From the NCBI GenBank assembly GCA_902826615.1, contig CADEFN010000003.1, positions 124,001-188,000 of the forward strand: a stretch of DNA of 64,000 nt, read 5' to 3'. The DNA is from an uncultured Gemmatimonadota bacterium (GTDB lineage Bacteria; Gemmatimonadota; Gemmatimonadetes; Gemmatimonadales; Gemmatimonadaceae). The translations under genes were made by a program, and so were the position numbers. A model generated the notes under the pieces. It was not told the DNA's origin and did no database searches. It worked only from the letters and a program-made list of their open reading frames with translations. Within the stretch, counting starts at the first letter, position 1. The number at the start of each line of letters is the position of its first letter. This document shows positions 27,692 to 36,620 of the stretch, piece after piece.

Positions 27692-29067
27692 GCGCCCGGT
27701 CCTCCGCGTGCGGACTCGGCAAAGGCACGTCCGCGTTCTTCGTAGTTGTTGAACATGTCGTAGCTCGAACAGGCCGGAGCGAGTAACACGGCGTCTCCTG
27801 GACGGGCCACGGCGTGAGCGCGTCGCATGACATCGGCAAATGATCCCGTCACCCGCTCGACCGGCGCGTGACCCATCAGATCGTTCATGATGATGTCGGC
27901 CGCCTCGCCGTACGCGAGGACGCGATATCCATGTTTGGCAATGACCGGAATGAGGCTGTGATACGGTTCACCCTTGTGCCGCCCGCCGAGGAGGAGCACG
28001 GTGGGGCGAGTCATGCTTTCGAGTGCGACGCGCGCCGACGCGACATTGGTCGCTTTCGAATCATTGATCCAGAGCACATGCCGATACTCACCGACCGGCT
28101 CCAGCCGGTGTGAGAGCGCGCGAAAGGTGCGGAGCGCTTCACGGATCCTCTCGGCGGACTCGAGGCTTTCGTGCGCCGGAGCCGCCAGCATGACCGCCAG
28201 TGCCGCCGCCAGCGCATTGGCCGAGTTGTGGGCCCCCAGCAGCTGAAGCTCGTGGCGCCTGACAAGAGGAGCATCGCGCACCACCAGGGTGTCATGGGCA
28301 CGGTCGACAAACGCGTCGCAGAGCCGGCCCGTCGCACTGAAACGCGCGACCACACCATTCACATCGCGCGTCATCTCCAGCGAGGCCGGATCATCGGCAT
28401 TCACCACCCAGCGCGACCCGCGCCCCGCGTGCCTGAACAGAAGCGCCTTGTCGGCGTAATACGCCTCAACGCTGTCGTATCGGTCCAGGTGATCAGGGGC
28501 CAGGTTCGTCAGCACGCCAACTGTGGGGTTGATGGATGGCGTGTCATGGAGCTGAAACGACGACATCTCGAGCGACAGCCAGGCCGGTTTGACCGCGCGC
28601 AACGCGATCTCGCATACCGGCGTGCCGATGTTGCCCACCGCTTCGGCCGTATGTCCGATGGCCCGCAGAAGATGCGCCACCAGTGCGGTCACGGTCGACT
28701 TGCCGTTGGTCCCGGTAATCGCGATGTAGGGCACACCCGGGAGCGCCGAGAGGCCGAGTTCCACTTCGCCGATCACCTCGACGCCGCTGGCGCGCGCGTG
28801 CGCGAGTGGGGGCGCCTGTGGAGGAACGCCGGGGCTGGCCACCACCACCGAAGCGCGCGCAATGCGATCGAGGTCATGACGTCCCACGTCGACCGCCACG
28901 CCGAGTGCTGCGGCTTCGGCCGCCCGCGCGCGCGTGGCTTCACTCTCAGCAGCATCGGACGCGTAGACCTGCGCCCCCATGCGCCGCAGCAACGCACACG
29001 ATGCGCTGCCACTCTTTCCCAGACCGATGACCGCCACCTCGCCGGTGGTCCAGCGCGCGGTGGTCAT
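27688..29067 (-). CDS. murD: UDP-MurNAc-L-Ala-D-glutamate ligase
   Basis: Adds D-Glu to UDP-MurNAc-L-Ala. 459 residues from the ATG at 29067 (MTTARWTTGEVAVIGLGKSG), which overlaps the mraY stop by four bases; a longer frame to 29151 was rejected. ATP loop ITGTNGKSTV (about 118-126), EMSSFQL, LTNLAPDHLDRY and INDSKATN are typical MurD motifs. Confidence 0.97.
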   Translation of the reverse strand: MTTARWTTGEVAVIGLGKSGSASCALLRRMGAQVYASDAAESEATRARAAEAAALGVAVDVGRHDLDRIARASVVVASPGVPPQAPPLAHARASGVEVIGEVELGLSALPGVPYIAITGTNGKSTVTALVAHLLRAIGHTAEAVGNIGTPVCEIALRAVKPAWLSLEMSSFQLHDTPSINPTVGVLTNLAPDHLDRYDSVEAYYADKALLFRHAGRGSRWVVNADDPASLEMTRDVNGVVARFSATGRLCDAFVDRAHDTLVVRDAPLVRRHELQLLGAHNSANALAAALAVMLAAPAHESLESAERIREALRTFRALSHRLEPVGEYRHVLWINDSKATNVASARVALESMTRPTVLLLGGRHKGEPYHSLIPVIAKHGYRVLAYGEAADIIMNDLMGHAPVERVTGSFADVMRRAHAVARPGDAVLLAPACSSYDMFNNYEERGRAFAESARGGPGA

Positions 29068-30206
29068 CGCAGCTTGAGTGTGGCAAGGGCGACAAATGCG
29101 CACAACACGCCGAGAATCCAGAATCGCACCACCACCTGCGTCTCCTTCCACCCCTTGAGCTCGAAGTGATGGTGAATCGGGGCCCGCAAGAAGACCCGGT
29201 GGGCACGCGCATAGTCCTCGCCATAGCGCGCCTTGCGGATCTTGAAGACGCCGCGCTGCAGAATCACCGAGACAGTCTCCATGGCAAACACCCCGCCGAC
29301 AAAGAGGAGCAGAAACTCTGACTTGAGCAGCACGGCCACGGCTCCAAGGGCTCCTCCCAGCGCCAGGGCGCCGGTATCACCCATGAAGACCTGTGCCGGA
29401 TAGGTATTGTACCAGAGAAATCCGATGCATGCCCCAACCAGGGAAAGACAGAAGATGGTCAGCTCGCCCGAGCCCCGCAGATAGAACAACTGCAGGTAGC
29501 TGCTCGCATCGACGCGTCCCATCACGTAGGCGAAAAGGGCAAATGACGTCAGGGCGATGGCGCAGAGCCCGGCCGCCAGGCCATCGAGGCCGTCCGTGAG
29601 GTTGACCGAGTTGGAGACACCGGTGATGAGAAACGTCACCCACGGCACATAAATCCAGGCGAGACCCGCCAGCGGCACCAGCAGCACATCCTTCACAAAG
29701 GGCACGGTGCTCGATGCCCCCGGAAGACCCGAGACCGGCCAGAGCCAGAGGATGAGACCGAAGACCAGTCCAATGCTGATCTGTCCGGCAAGTTTGTATC
29801 GCTCGACGAGCCCTTCGTTCTTCTTCCCTTCGCGTTTCTGCTTGAGCTTGAGGTAGTCGTCGAGAAACCCGATTCCTCCCATCCAGATCGTGACCAGCAG
29901 CGCCAGCACGACATATCGCTGATTGTCAAAGCGCGCCCACAGCAGCGTGGGGACCACGGAACAGGCCAGGATGATGAGACCGCCCATCGTGGGGGTATCG
30001 CCCTTGGATTGATGGGTGTCTGGCGTGCCCTCGCGCACGACCTGCGAGACACGCATCGCACGCAACCGCCGGATGAGTGGTGGTCCGAACACAAAGGTGA
30101 GCAGCAGCGACGTCACCGCTGCCGCCGCCGCCCGAACCGAGATGTAGTTGATCAGTCGGAACGGTGGGACCGCGTCAATAAAGCGTTCGAGCAGGAAGTA
30201 GAGCAC
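29064..30206 (-). CDS. mraY: Phospho-MurNAc-pentapeptide transferase MraY
   Basis: Transfers phospho-MurNAc-pentapeptide to undecaprenyl phosphate, forming lipid I. 380 residues, about ten transmembrane helices. Motifs: HQSKGDTPTMGGL, FLDDYLKL (Asp pair), NSVNLTDGLDGLAAG, and the cytoplasmic loop HHHFELKGW near the end. Start is GTG at 30206 (VLYFLLERFID). The gap to murF is 21 bases. Confidence 0.97.
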   Translation of the reverse strand: MLYFLLERFIDAVPPFRLINYISVRAAAAAVTSLLLTFVFGPPLIRRLRAMRVSQVVREGTPDTHQSKGDTPTMGGLIILACSVVPTLLWARFDNQRYVVLALLVTIWMGGIGFLDDYLKLKQKREGKKNEGLVERYKLAGQISIGLVFGLILWLWPVSGLPGASSTVPFVKDVLLVPLAGLAWIYVPWVTFLITGVSNSVNLTDGLDGLAAGLCAIALTSFALFAYVMGRVDASSYLQLFYLRGSGELTIFCLSLVGACIGFLWYNTYPAQVFMGDTGALALGGALGAVAVLLKSEFLLLFVGGVFAMETVSVILQRGVFKIRKARYGEDYARAHRVFLRAPIHHHFELKGWKETQVVVRFWILGVLCAFVALATLKLR

Positions 30207-30227
30207 GAGGGCTGGGTGGGAGTCGGT

Positions 30228-31613
30228 TCAGTGCGTAGTTGAGGGCGCGACGGCAGTGAGGCCGGCGAGGACGTGCAAATGAGGCACCAGTCGTTCGAGG
30301 CGTGTGCCGCGGGAACCCTTGAGTAGCACGACAGCGTTGGGGGGAACACGATCCCGCAACATCGGCCAGAGCTGCTCGGCGTCTGCGGCGGTAATCACAC
30401 GAGCATCGTCCGGTGCGACGCGCAGCAGCGCCTCTCCCATGAGCCCTACCCCGCCTATCACGCTGGCACGCATGGCCACGGCACGACGCGCGATCTCGTC
30501 ATGCAGGGTGTCGCTGGTCTCTCCAAGCTCGAGCATGCTGCCCAGCACCAGCACCTGCGGGCGCCCGCGCCCCACCGCATCGATGGTCTTGAGTGCTTCA
30601 CGCGCCGAGGCGGGATTGGCGTTGTAGGCATCATTCAGCACCGTCAGCGACCCGACGTCTTGCAGCGCGCTGCGCATGGCCGGCATGGCCACCGCACTCA
30701 ACCCGGCGAGTGCCGTTTCGTCCGGCACCCCGGACGCCCGCGACACCGCCAGCGCGAGCGTGGCATTTCTCAGGTTGTGCTCTCCCACAAGCTGCAGCGA
30801 GGCGCGGTGTTCTCCCGAGGTGAACCACCCGCGGGCGTCGTCCCCCATCCCCCAGGTGTCCGGGTGTATGTCGCCCGTCGCAAGACCGGCTTCGAGCACC
30901 CGCGTCGCTCGCGATCTGGCCGCCTCGCCAATCTCCGGCTGCGAGGCCGGTGTGATTACCAGGGCAACGCCTTCGCAAACAGAAACTTCCTCTTCCAGCA
31001 CAGCCTCGAGTGTTCCGAGCCCTTCCAGATGTTCCTCACCCACCGAGGTGATCACGGCCACGTCCGGCTCGGCGATGGCACGCAACGCGGCCACTTCGCC
31101 TGGGTGGTTGGTGCCGATTTCCACGACCGCCACCTGCGCTGAGCCGGGAATGGAGAGCAACGTCAGCGGCACGCCGATGTGGTTATTGAGATTGCCGCGT
31201 GTCGCGTGCACGTGAAAGAGACCGCCTAACGCTCCGGCGATGAGGTCCTTGGTGCTCGTCTTGCCATTGCTCCCGGCGACCGCCACCACCACACCGCCCC
31301 ACGTACGACGCCAGGCCGTGGCCAGAACCCCGAGGGCCTCGAGGGTATCCTCCACGAGGAGCACGGGGACACCACAACCCGCCGCAGCGGCTCCGTCGGA
31401 GACGATCAGCGCCTTTGCCCCGCGCTCGACCGCCACAGCCAGAAAGTGGTGTCCATCGAACTGTTCACCGCGCAGTGCGAGAAAGACATCGCCGGGCTCG
31501 ATCGAGCGCGTATCGGTGCTGATTCGGCCAAGCACGTCCCTTCCCGAGGGACGCGCCCCAAGAAGTCGTTTGCCCAGGGCGCGAGACAAGGTGTCGAATG
31601 ACCAGGCGCTCAT
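30228..31613 (-). CDS. murF: UDP-MurNAc-tripeptide-D-alanyl-D-alanine ligase
   Basis: Adds D-Ala-D-Ala to the UDP-MurNAc tripeptide. 461 residues. N-terminal domain with ISTDTRSIEPGDVFLALRG, ATP loop VAGSNGKTSTKDL, EIGTNHPGEV, and VLNDAYNANPAS in the ligase domain. Overlaps murE by four bases. The D-Ala-D-Ala ligase (ddl) expected nearby is not in this cluster. Confidence 0.97.
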   Translation of the reverse strand: MSAWSFDTLSRALGKRLLGARPSGRDVLGRISTDTRSIEPGDVFLALRGEQFDGHHFLAVAVERGAKALIVSDGAAAAGCGVPVLLVEDTLEALGVLATAWRRTWGGVVVAVAGSNGKTSTKDLIAGALGGLFHVHATRGNLNNHIGVPLTLLSIPGSAQVAVVEIGTNHPGEVAALRAIAEPDVAVITSVGEEHLEGLGTLEAVLEEEVSVCEGVALVITPASQPEIGEAARSRATRVLEAGLATGDIHPDTWGMGDDARGWFTSGEHRASLQLVGEHNLRNATLALAVSRASGVPDETALAGLSAVAMPAMRSALQDVGSLTVLNDAYNANPASAREALKTIDAVGRGRPQVLVLGSMLELGETSDTLHDEIARRAVAMRASVIGGVGLMGEALLRVAPDDARVITAADAEQLWPMLRDRVPPNAVVLLKGSRGTRLERLVPHLHVLAGLTAVAPSTTH

Positions 31614-33079
31614 GCCCGCGCCTCCCGCAGCTCACGGACAATCTGCGCTTCATCGAAAGGCATGCTGGTGGTCCCTCGAATCTGGTACGTCTCGTGACCC
31701 TTTCCGGCCAGCACGACTACATCTCCGTCCTGCGCCACGTTGAGTGCATGGGCAATCGCCGCACGACGATCCTCGATGCGTGTATGGGTGCCCTTGTGCA
31801 TTCCCGCCTCGATCTCGCTCAGGATCAACTCGGGATCTTCGGTGCGGGGGTTGTCGCTGGTCAGGATCACATCGTCGGCAAGTCGCTCGGCAATTTCTCC
31901 CATGATCGGGCGCTTTCCACGATCGCGATCACCACCACAGCCGAAGACCACAATCAAACGTCTGGTCGCGAATGGACGGACCGCTGTCAGGGCCCGTTCG
32001 AGCGCATCGGGTTTATGTGCGTAGTCTCGCAACACCACCGGCTCCTCTGCGATACGCTCGAGGCGACCCGGCACCTGTGGCAACACGGAGATTCGCTCGG
32101 CGAGATCAAAGAGGTCGCCACCCAGTCCCCAGGTAGCCGCCAGGGCGCCTAACGCGTTGGAGATATTGAAGTCGCCAACCAGAGGCAGGCGCACGACCGC
32201 TGTTCGACCGCCGGCCGCCACGCTCCACTGCGACCCGCGCGGACCATAGGTGATGTCCGACGCGCTGACCGCCGCTCCGGCAGGACCAAGTCCGTACGAG
32301 ACGGTTCGGTCATGCGGGGGCAGCCCCTGCCAGGCGCGGTCGTCGGCGTTGATGGCGACAACACCGTCGGACGACACCAGCGACACCAGCCTGGCCTTGG
32401 CGGCCAGGTACGCGTCCATCGTGCCGTGGTAGTCGAGATGGTCACGCGTGAGGTTGGTGAACACACCGGCGGCGAAGCGAAGCCCATGCACACGCCGCTG
32501 GTCGAGTGCATGCGATGACGTTTCCATCGCCACCGTCCGAACGCCGGCATCCACCAGCGCGCGCAGTGTCTGATGGAGTTCGATCGGGCCAGGCGTGGTG
32601 AGGCCATGCCCTCCCGGCAGCGGTGTGCCGCTGCTCCCGATGAGGGTGCCTAACGTCCCGATGGATGCGGCGGGAGCGCCGGGCAGGTCCCAGAGGTGCC
32701 GCAGCATCGAGACAGTCGTGGTCTTGCCGCTCGTCCCCGTCACCGCCAGGAGCCGGAGTTCGCGCGCGGGAAATCCCACCGCGGCGGCTCCGATGACGGC
32801 GGCCGCTTCCCGCGAGTCGCGCACCACCAGGACAGGGACCTCCGTGGCCGTGGCGTCTTCCACCACCGCCAGCGCCATGCCCCTTGTCGCTGCACCGGGA
32901 AGGTAGGTATGTCCGTCGGCTGCGTGACCTCGGATCGCCAGAAAGGCGCCCCCGGCCACCACCTGGCGGCTGTCATCGGTCACGGCCGCGACCGTGGCGG
33001 GGATGTCGCCCCGCGTCCCGGTCAGCAGACCGGCATCGCCTAACGCCTGGCGAAGCACCGCCACCGGGATCGCGCTCAT
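31610..33079 (-). CDS. murE: UDP-MurNAc-L-Ala-D-Glu-meso-DAP ligase
   Basis: Adds the third residue of the stem peptide. 489 residues. Motifs: DDSRQVVAGGAFLAIRG, ATP loop VTGTSGKTTTVSM, METSSHALDQRRV, TNLTRDHLDYHGTM, YAHKPDALE, and the substrate-pocket motif SDNPRTEDP. DNPR is the form found in meso-diaminopimelate-adding enzymes, so a DAP-type peptidoglycan is predicted. Overlaps ftsI by four bases. Three GCCTAACG motifs fall in this gene. Confidence 0.97.
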   Translation of the reverse strand: MSAIPVAVLRQALGDAGLLTGTRGDIPATVAAVTDDSRQVVAGGAFLAIRGHAADGHTYLPGAATRGMALAVVEDATATEVPVLVVRDSREAAAVIGAAAVGFPARELRLLAVTGTSGKTTTVSMLRHLWDLPGAPAASIGTLGTLIGSSGTPLPGGHGLTTPGPIELHQTLRALVDAGVRTVAMETSSHALDQRRVHGLRFAAGVFTNLTRDHLDYHGTMDAYLAAKARLVSLVSSDGVVAINADDRAWQGLPPHDRTVSYGLGPAGAAVSASDITYGPRGSQWSVAAGGRTAVVRLPLVGDFNISNALGALAATWGLGGDLFDLAERISVLPQVPGRLERIAEEPVVLRDYAHKPDALERALTAVRPFATRRLIVVFGCGGDRDRGKRPIMGEIAERLADDVILTSDNPRTEDPELILSEIEAGMHKGTHTRIEDRRAAIAHALNVAQDGDVVVLAGKGHETYQIRGTTSMPFDEAQIVRELREARA

Positions 33080-35100
33080 GGGCGTGTGAGACGCACAACA
33101 CTTCCCGTGCGCACGGCCGCCCCAGCCGCAGGCACGGTACCGCCTCCCCCCCCTTCGACGAGACGGACCACCAGGCCCGCGCGGTGAATCTCACGGACCG
33201 CCACACGCAGCGGGAGCCCGCGCACATCGGGCACACTCACCACCCGGACCGGCCGCGCCGCTTCCTTGATGGGCTTCGCGAGACTGAACACTTTCGGTGG
33301 CAGCACCGCGGGATCAGCGGCGGAGTCGACGAGCGGCACCGTGGGAAGCGTGACGCCCCCTTCGGCAGCTTCCTGCTCCACGGCACCCGCCACAACGATC
33401 GGCGAGTCCTTCACGGTTTCCACCAACTGCACGGGTCGCTTCTCCGGCAGGAGTGCGCTCCAGTCCAGCGACGCGTCCCTCGCCGACACCGCGCCTTCGA
33501 TGACCGCTTTCACAATGGGCGCCGCCACCTTGCCACCGTAAATCGATTCCGACCGCGGGTTGTCGACCTTGGCCAGCACCACGTACTGCGGGTTGCCCGC
33601 CGGAAAGAGACCGACAAACGTGGAGGTGTAGGTGGCATTCCCGTACGATTTGCCCACCGTACGCTTGGCCGTCCCGGATTTCCCAGCAAGGACAAACGAC
33701 GCGAGGCCGGCATCGGTTGCCGTGCCACTGTCGACCACGCTCTCCAGCATTGGCATTACCGCGCGGACCGCCTCGGTGCTGAACACCCGGCGTATGACCT
33801 GCGGCTGGTGGCGATAGACCACCACGCCCTCTCGATCGCGGATCTCCTTGATGAGGGCCGGCGCGACGAGCTCTCCCCCGTTGGCGAGCGGGGCATACGC
33901 TGCCGCGAGCTGCAGAGGCGTCACCGACACCTCGTACCCGATCGCCAGCGAGGCACGGGACTGACCACTCCAGCGGCGTGGTTCGCGAAGCACCCCGGCT
34001 GCCTCCGACGGATAGGGCACTCCCGTGGGGGTCCCGAACCCGAGATCGCGGAGGAGCTCGTAGATGTCGCCATTCGACAGTTTGTCGCTGAACCGCACGA
34101 TACCGACATTGCTCGAGAACCGAATCACGTCACTCAGCGTCATGCGCGCCGCCTTGTGCGTATCGTTGATCACCCGCCCTGCCACCTCGTAGCGACCATT
34201 GAACGTTTCGGTTACATCCTCGGGGCGCGCGAGTCCACGCTCGATGAGTCGCGCGGCAAAAAAGGGCTTGAGCGTCGACCCCGGCTCGTACGGTTCGGTG
34301 ACCGCGGTGGCCCCGCCAAAACCCGTGGCTTTCCCAGGGCGGCGGCCCGCCATGCACAACACCTCACCTGTGCGCGGATTGAGGACCACCACGTCACCAC
34401 CGTCGGCCCGCAGACGGGCCACGGCACTCGCCAGCGACCGGTCGCAGATGTTCTGCAAGGTGCTGTTGATGGTGAGCTGCACATCGTGCCCCCGCTGCGG
34501 CGGCGCGGTGAGGGCATCTGGTGATTCGAGCACGCGGTTGGGCGCGCGAACGGCGCGCACAATGCCGCGTGTGCCGGCCAGCAAGGTGTCGAGATACAGT
34601 TCGAGTCCGGAGCTTCCACGCCCGCTGGGCGCAACACTCCCAAGCAAGGCACGCGACGAGGCCGACTGCACGTACTCGCGATCGCCCACCGCAAAGGTCT
34701 TCACTCCCTTCAACTGCGTGACTTCGGCAACCCGGCTCTGCTCATAGGTGCCGCGGACCGTGACATACTTACGCGCCGGATCGGCCACACGGCGCACTTC
34801 GGCGGCGGGAAAACCCGCTTCCTTCATGGCACGCGTCAGCACCTTGATGTTCCGCACTTCGTTGCGCGCCACCTCGATCCTGATGAGGTCGCGGCTGTAG
34901 GCCATGTCCGTGCCGGCCGCGTCTTCGATGTCTCCGCGTGGTGCCGGGAGATCGGACACCTTCTGCTGCTGCCGCGCCGCCCTCGCGCGCCACCTGTCAT
35001 GCTCGAAGAGCTGCACGTGCGCTGACCGCGCAATCACCGCCAGCGCAAAGACCACCAGGACACCGTGAATCACCTGGAAGCGAAGCGACGCGGGAGGCAT
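33076..35100 (-). CDS. ftsI: Septal transpeptidase FtsI/PBP3-like with C-terminal PASTA domain
   Basis: Class B penicillin-binding protein that crosslinks septal peptidoglycan. 674 residues from the ATG at 35100 (MPPASLRFQVIHGVLVVFAL), giving a single N-terminal helix; the longer frame to 35316 lies over ftsL and was dropped. The pedestal domain starts APRGDIEDAAGTDMAYS. Transpeptidase motifs: STLK in EPGSTLKPF, SSN in FSSNVGIVRF, KSGT in AGKSGTAKRT. The last about 65 residues (VPDVRGLPLRVAVREIHRAG...) form one PASTA module, as in SpoVD-like enzymes. Confidence 0.94.
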   Translation of the reverse strand: MPPASLRFQVIHGVLVVFALAVIARSAHVQLFEHDRWRARAARQQQKVSDLPAPRGDIEDAAGTDMAYSRDLIRIEVARNEVRNIKVLTRAMKEAGFPAAEVRRVADPARKYVTVRGTYEQSRVAEVTQLKGVKTFAVGDREYVQSASSRALLGSVAPSGRGSSGLELYLDTLLAGTRGIVRAVRAPNRVLESPDALTAPPQRGHDVQLTINSTLQNICDRSLASAVARLRADGGDVVVLNPRTGEVLCMAGRRPGKATGFGGATAVTEPYEPGSTLKPFFAARLIERGLARPEDVTETFNGRYEVAGRVINDTHKAARMTLSDVIRFSSNVGIVRFSDKLSNGDIYELLRDLGFGTPTGVPYPSEAAGVLREPRRWSGQSRASLAIGYEVSVTPLQLAAAYAPLANGGELVAPALIKEIRDREGVVVYRHQPQVIRRVFSTEAVRAVMPMLESVVDSGTATDAGLASFVLAGKSGTAKRTVGKSYGNATYTSTFVGLFPAGNPQYVVLAKVDNPRSESIYGGKVAAPIVKAVIEGAVSARDASLDWSALLPEKRPVQLVETVKDSPIVVAGAVEQEAAEGGVTLPTVPLVDSAADPAVLPPKVFSLAKPIKEAARPVRVVSVPDVRGLPLRVAVREIHRAGLVVRLVEGGGGGTVPAAGAAVRTGSVVRLTRP

Positions 35101-35107
35101 GGGGCGT

Positions 35108-35416
35108 TCAGTTTCCACGAGGCACCGCCGGTCGGGGAATTCGCACTTGTTGCCGATCGGTTGGCACCCGCAAGCCGAGCTTGCGCTCCACCACGGGCGC
35201 GAGTTCGGGAAGGCTGGAGGCCAGACCAATGTCGCTGATAAGACGCGCGCGCTCCGCGACCAGGCTGGTGCGGCGTTCTTCGAGGGCGTGCAGCGCCCCG
35301 GCGCGTCGGGCGCCATAACTGCGCCTCACGATGACCGCGCTCGCCACCGCAAGAAAGGCGACGAGCACCATCGCGACGCGCACCCGGCCGCGGGCGGCTA
35401 CGCTGCGCTTCGCCAT
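35108..35416 (-). CDS. ftsL: FtsL-like divisome protein
   Basis: 102 residues: a basic cytoplasmic start (MAKRSVAARGRVRV), one transmembrane helix (AMVLVAFLAVASAVIV), then a short periplasmic coiled coil (ALHALEERRTSLVAERARL). The sequence is weakly conserved; size, topology and position between rsmH and ftsI identify it. It overlaps the end of rsmH by 19 bases. Confidence 0.8.
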   Translation of the reverse strand: MAKRSVAARGRVRVAMVLVAFLAVASAVIVRRSYGARRAGALHALEERRTSLVAERARLISDIGLASSLPELAPVVERKLGLRVPTDRQQVRIPRPAVPRGN

Positions 35417-36324
35417 GCGCGCAACCTCGCACTCCGGGCCCGCGGATTCGACGCCACTTCATCGTCGGACGCAGAGACGGGCTTTCGGGTGATGGTGGTA
35501 CCCAGGGCCTCACCGCGGCAGGTACAGAAGGGCTGCTTCGGGGGACAAATGCAGGAACGACTCCACTCCTGAAAGGCGTGTTTGGTCAGCCGATCCTCGC
35601 CGGAGTGATAGGAAATCACGGCCAGCACCCCGCCCGGCGTCAGCCGGTCTCGCAGCGCCGGAAGTGCGCGTTCGAGGCCTTCGAGTTCGTGGTTGACGGC
35701 AATACGCACCGCCTGAAAGATCCGGGCAAAGTCTCCCGGCCCGGATGACGGCCCGAGCACCGCGCGAATAGCCCCCACCAGATCGTCGCTGACTACAAAG
35801 GGACGGTGTGCACGCCGACGCACAATTTCCGAAGCCATTCTTCGCGCGCGCGACTCGTCCGCATACTCCTTGAGCACACGCGCCAGCTCCACTTCCTCGG
35901 CGAAGTTGAGCCACTCCGCGGCGGTCATCTCGGCATCCTCCCCCATGCGCATGTCGAGAGGGGCCTCGCGCCGAAAGGAGAATCCGCGGCTTTCGTCGTC
36001 CAGCTGATGGGACGAGACACCGAGGTCGAGAAGAATGCCATCGTAGGCCTGACCGACGAGTTCGGAGAGGTCGTCGAGGTCGGCGTAGTTGCCCTGGAAG
36101 ACACGGAGCGTGCCGGCCGCGAGCGATTGGCTCAAGCGGGTGCTGGCGGCGCCGATGGCGTTGAGGTCGCGGTCGACGGCGGTCACGCGGATACCGCGGT
36201 CGAGGAGGGCAGCGGTGTGCCCTCCCCCTCCGAGCGTCCCGTCGAGTACGTGCCGCGCATTGCCCAACAGTTCCAGGACCTCTCGCGCCAGTACCGGTGC
36301 ATGATAGCTGCTATCCCAGGTCAT
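35398..36324 (-). CDS. rsmH: 16S rRNA m4C1402 methyltransferase RsmH
   Basis: SAM-dependent enzyme methylating N4 of C1402 in 16S rRNA. 308 residues. Motifs: HAPVLAREVLELL, SAM site DGTLGGGGHTAALL, DGILLDLGVSSHQLD, RGFSFRREAPLDMRM, and C-terminal VISYHSGEDRLTKHAF. It is the first gene of the division/cell-wall operon and has a good promoter 24 bases upstream, with a very short leader and no obvious ribosome site. No mraZ precedes it, unlike the usual dcw order. Confidence 0.96.
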   Translation of the reverse strand: MTWDSSYHAPVLAREVLELLGNARHVLDGTLGGGGHTAALLDRGIRVTAVDRDLNAIGAASTRLSQSLAAGTLRVFQGNYADLDDLSELVGQAYDGILLDLGVSSHQLDDESRGFSFRREAPLDMRMGEDAEMTAAEWLNFAEEVELARVLKEYADESRARRMASEIVRRRAHRPFVVSDDLVGAIRAVLGPSSGPGDFARIFQAVRIAVNHELEGLERALPALRDRLTPGGVLAVISYHSGEDRLTKHAFQEWSRSCICPPKQPFCTCRGEALGTTITRKPVSASDDEVASNPRARSARLRAWRSAA

Positions 36325-36347
36325 GCGTCCGGAGTCAAGTCGCGCCC

Positions 36348-36377
36348 ATTCTAAGTGTTGTTAGGTGAACGCGTCAA
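36348..36377 (-). promoter_or_regulatory. Predicted sigma-70 promoter for the dcw operon
   Basis: Minus strand: -35 TTGACG (36372-36377), 18-base spacer, -10 TAGAAT (36348-36353). Transcription would begin near 36341, about 17 bases before the rsmH ATG. The spacer holds CACCTAAC, a one-base variant of the window-wide CCTAACG word. Confidence 0.7.
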
Positions 36378-36450
36378 GTGTATGTCAGCAATGGAGTTAT
36401 GCACACTGCGTGCATTGCCTGAAGGCACGTTGTTGAGGCAAGCAACGAGG

Positions 36451-36495
36451 GATGGCAGATGGAGGGCAGCAGATGGGAGATGGGAGATGGCAGAT
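36451..36495. repeat. Imperfect GATGG(C/G)AGA short tandem repeat
   Basis: Purine-rich stretch made of repeated GATGGCAGAT / GATGGGAGAT units, interrupted by AGGGCAGC. It lies in the non-coding gap between the dcw promoter and the terminator of the TPR gene. The purine/pyrimidine strand asymmetry is strong. I see nothing coding in the rest of the 36378-36571 gap. Confidence 0.75.
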
Positions 36496-36571
36496 CGTGG
36501 GTGACGCATGGCGAACCAGCGGCGCAAGACCCGAATGCGCCTGGGCTCTCGCCTGACCTGACATGAAAGCA

Positions 36572-36603
36572 AAGGGCCCGCCTCGTTGCCGAAGCGGGCC
36601 CTT
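36572..36603 (-). terminator. Intrinsic terminator after periplasmic TPR gene
   Basis: Ten-base perfect stem AAGGGCCCGC / GCGGGCCCTT with a 12-base loop. On the minus strand it is followed by TTGCTTTC. It sits 17 bases past the stop at 36621 and separates this gene from the dcw promoter. Confidence 0.85.
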
Positions 36604-36620
36604 CTGCGACGTGTTAGACC

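Noticed and set aside
32884-34524. 546-residue plus-strand open frame
   Set aside because: Antisense to murE and ftsI, whose motifs are complete on the minus strand; low-complexity Arg/His/Pro sequence.
36451-36495. CRISPR array
   Set aside because: Units are about ten bases, abut each other and have no spacers; no cas genes are present anywhere in the window.
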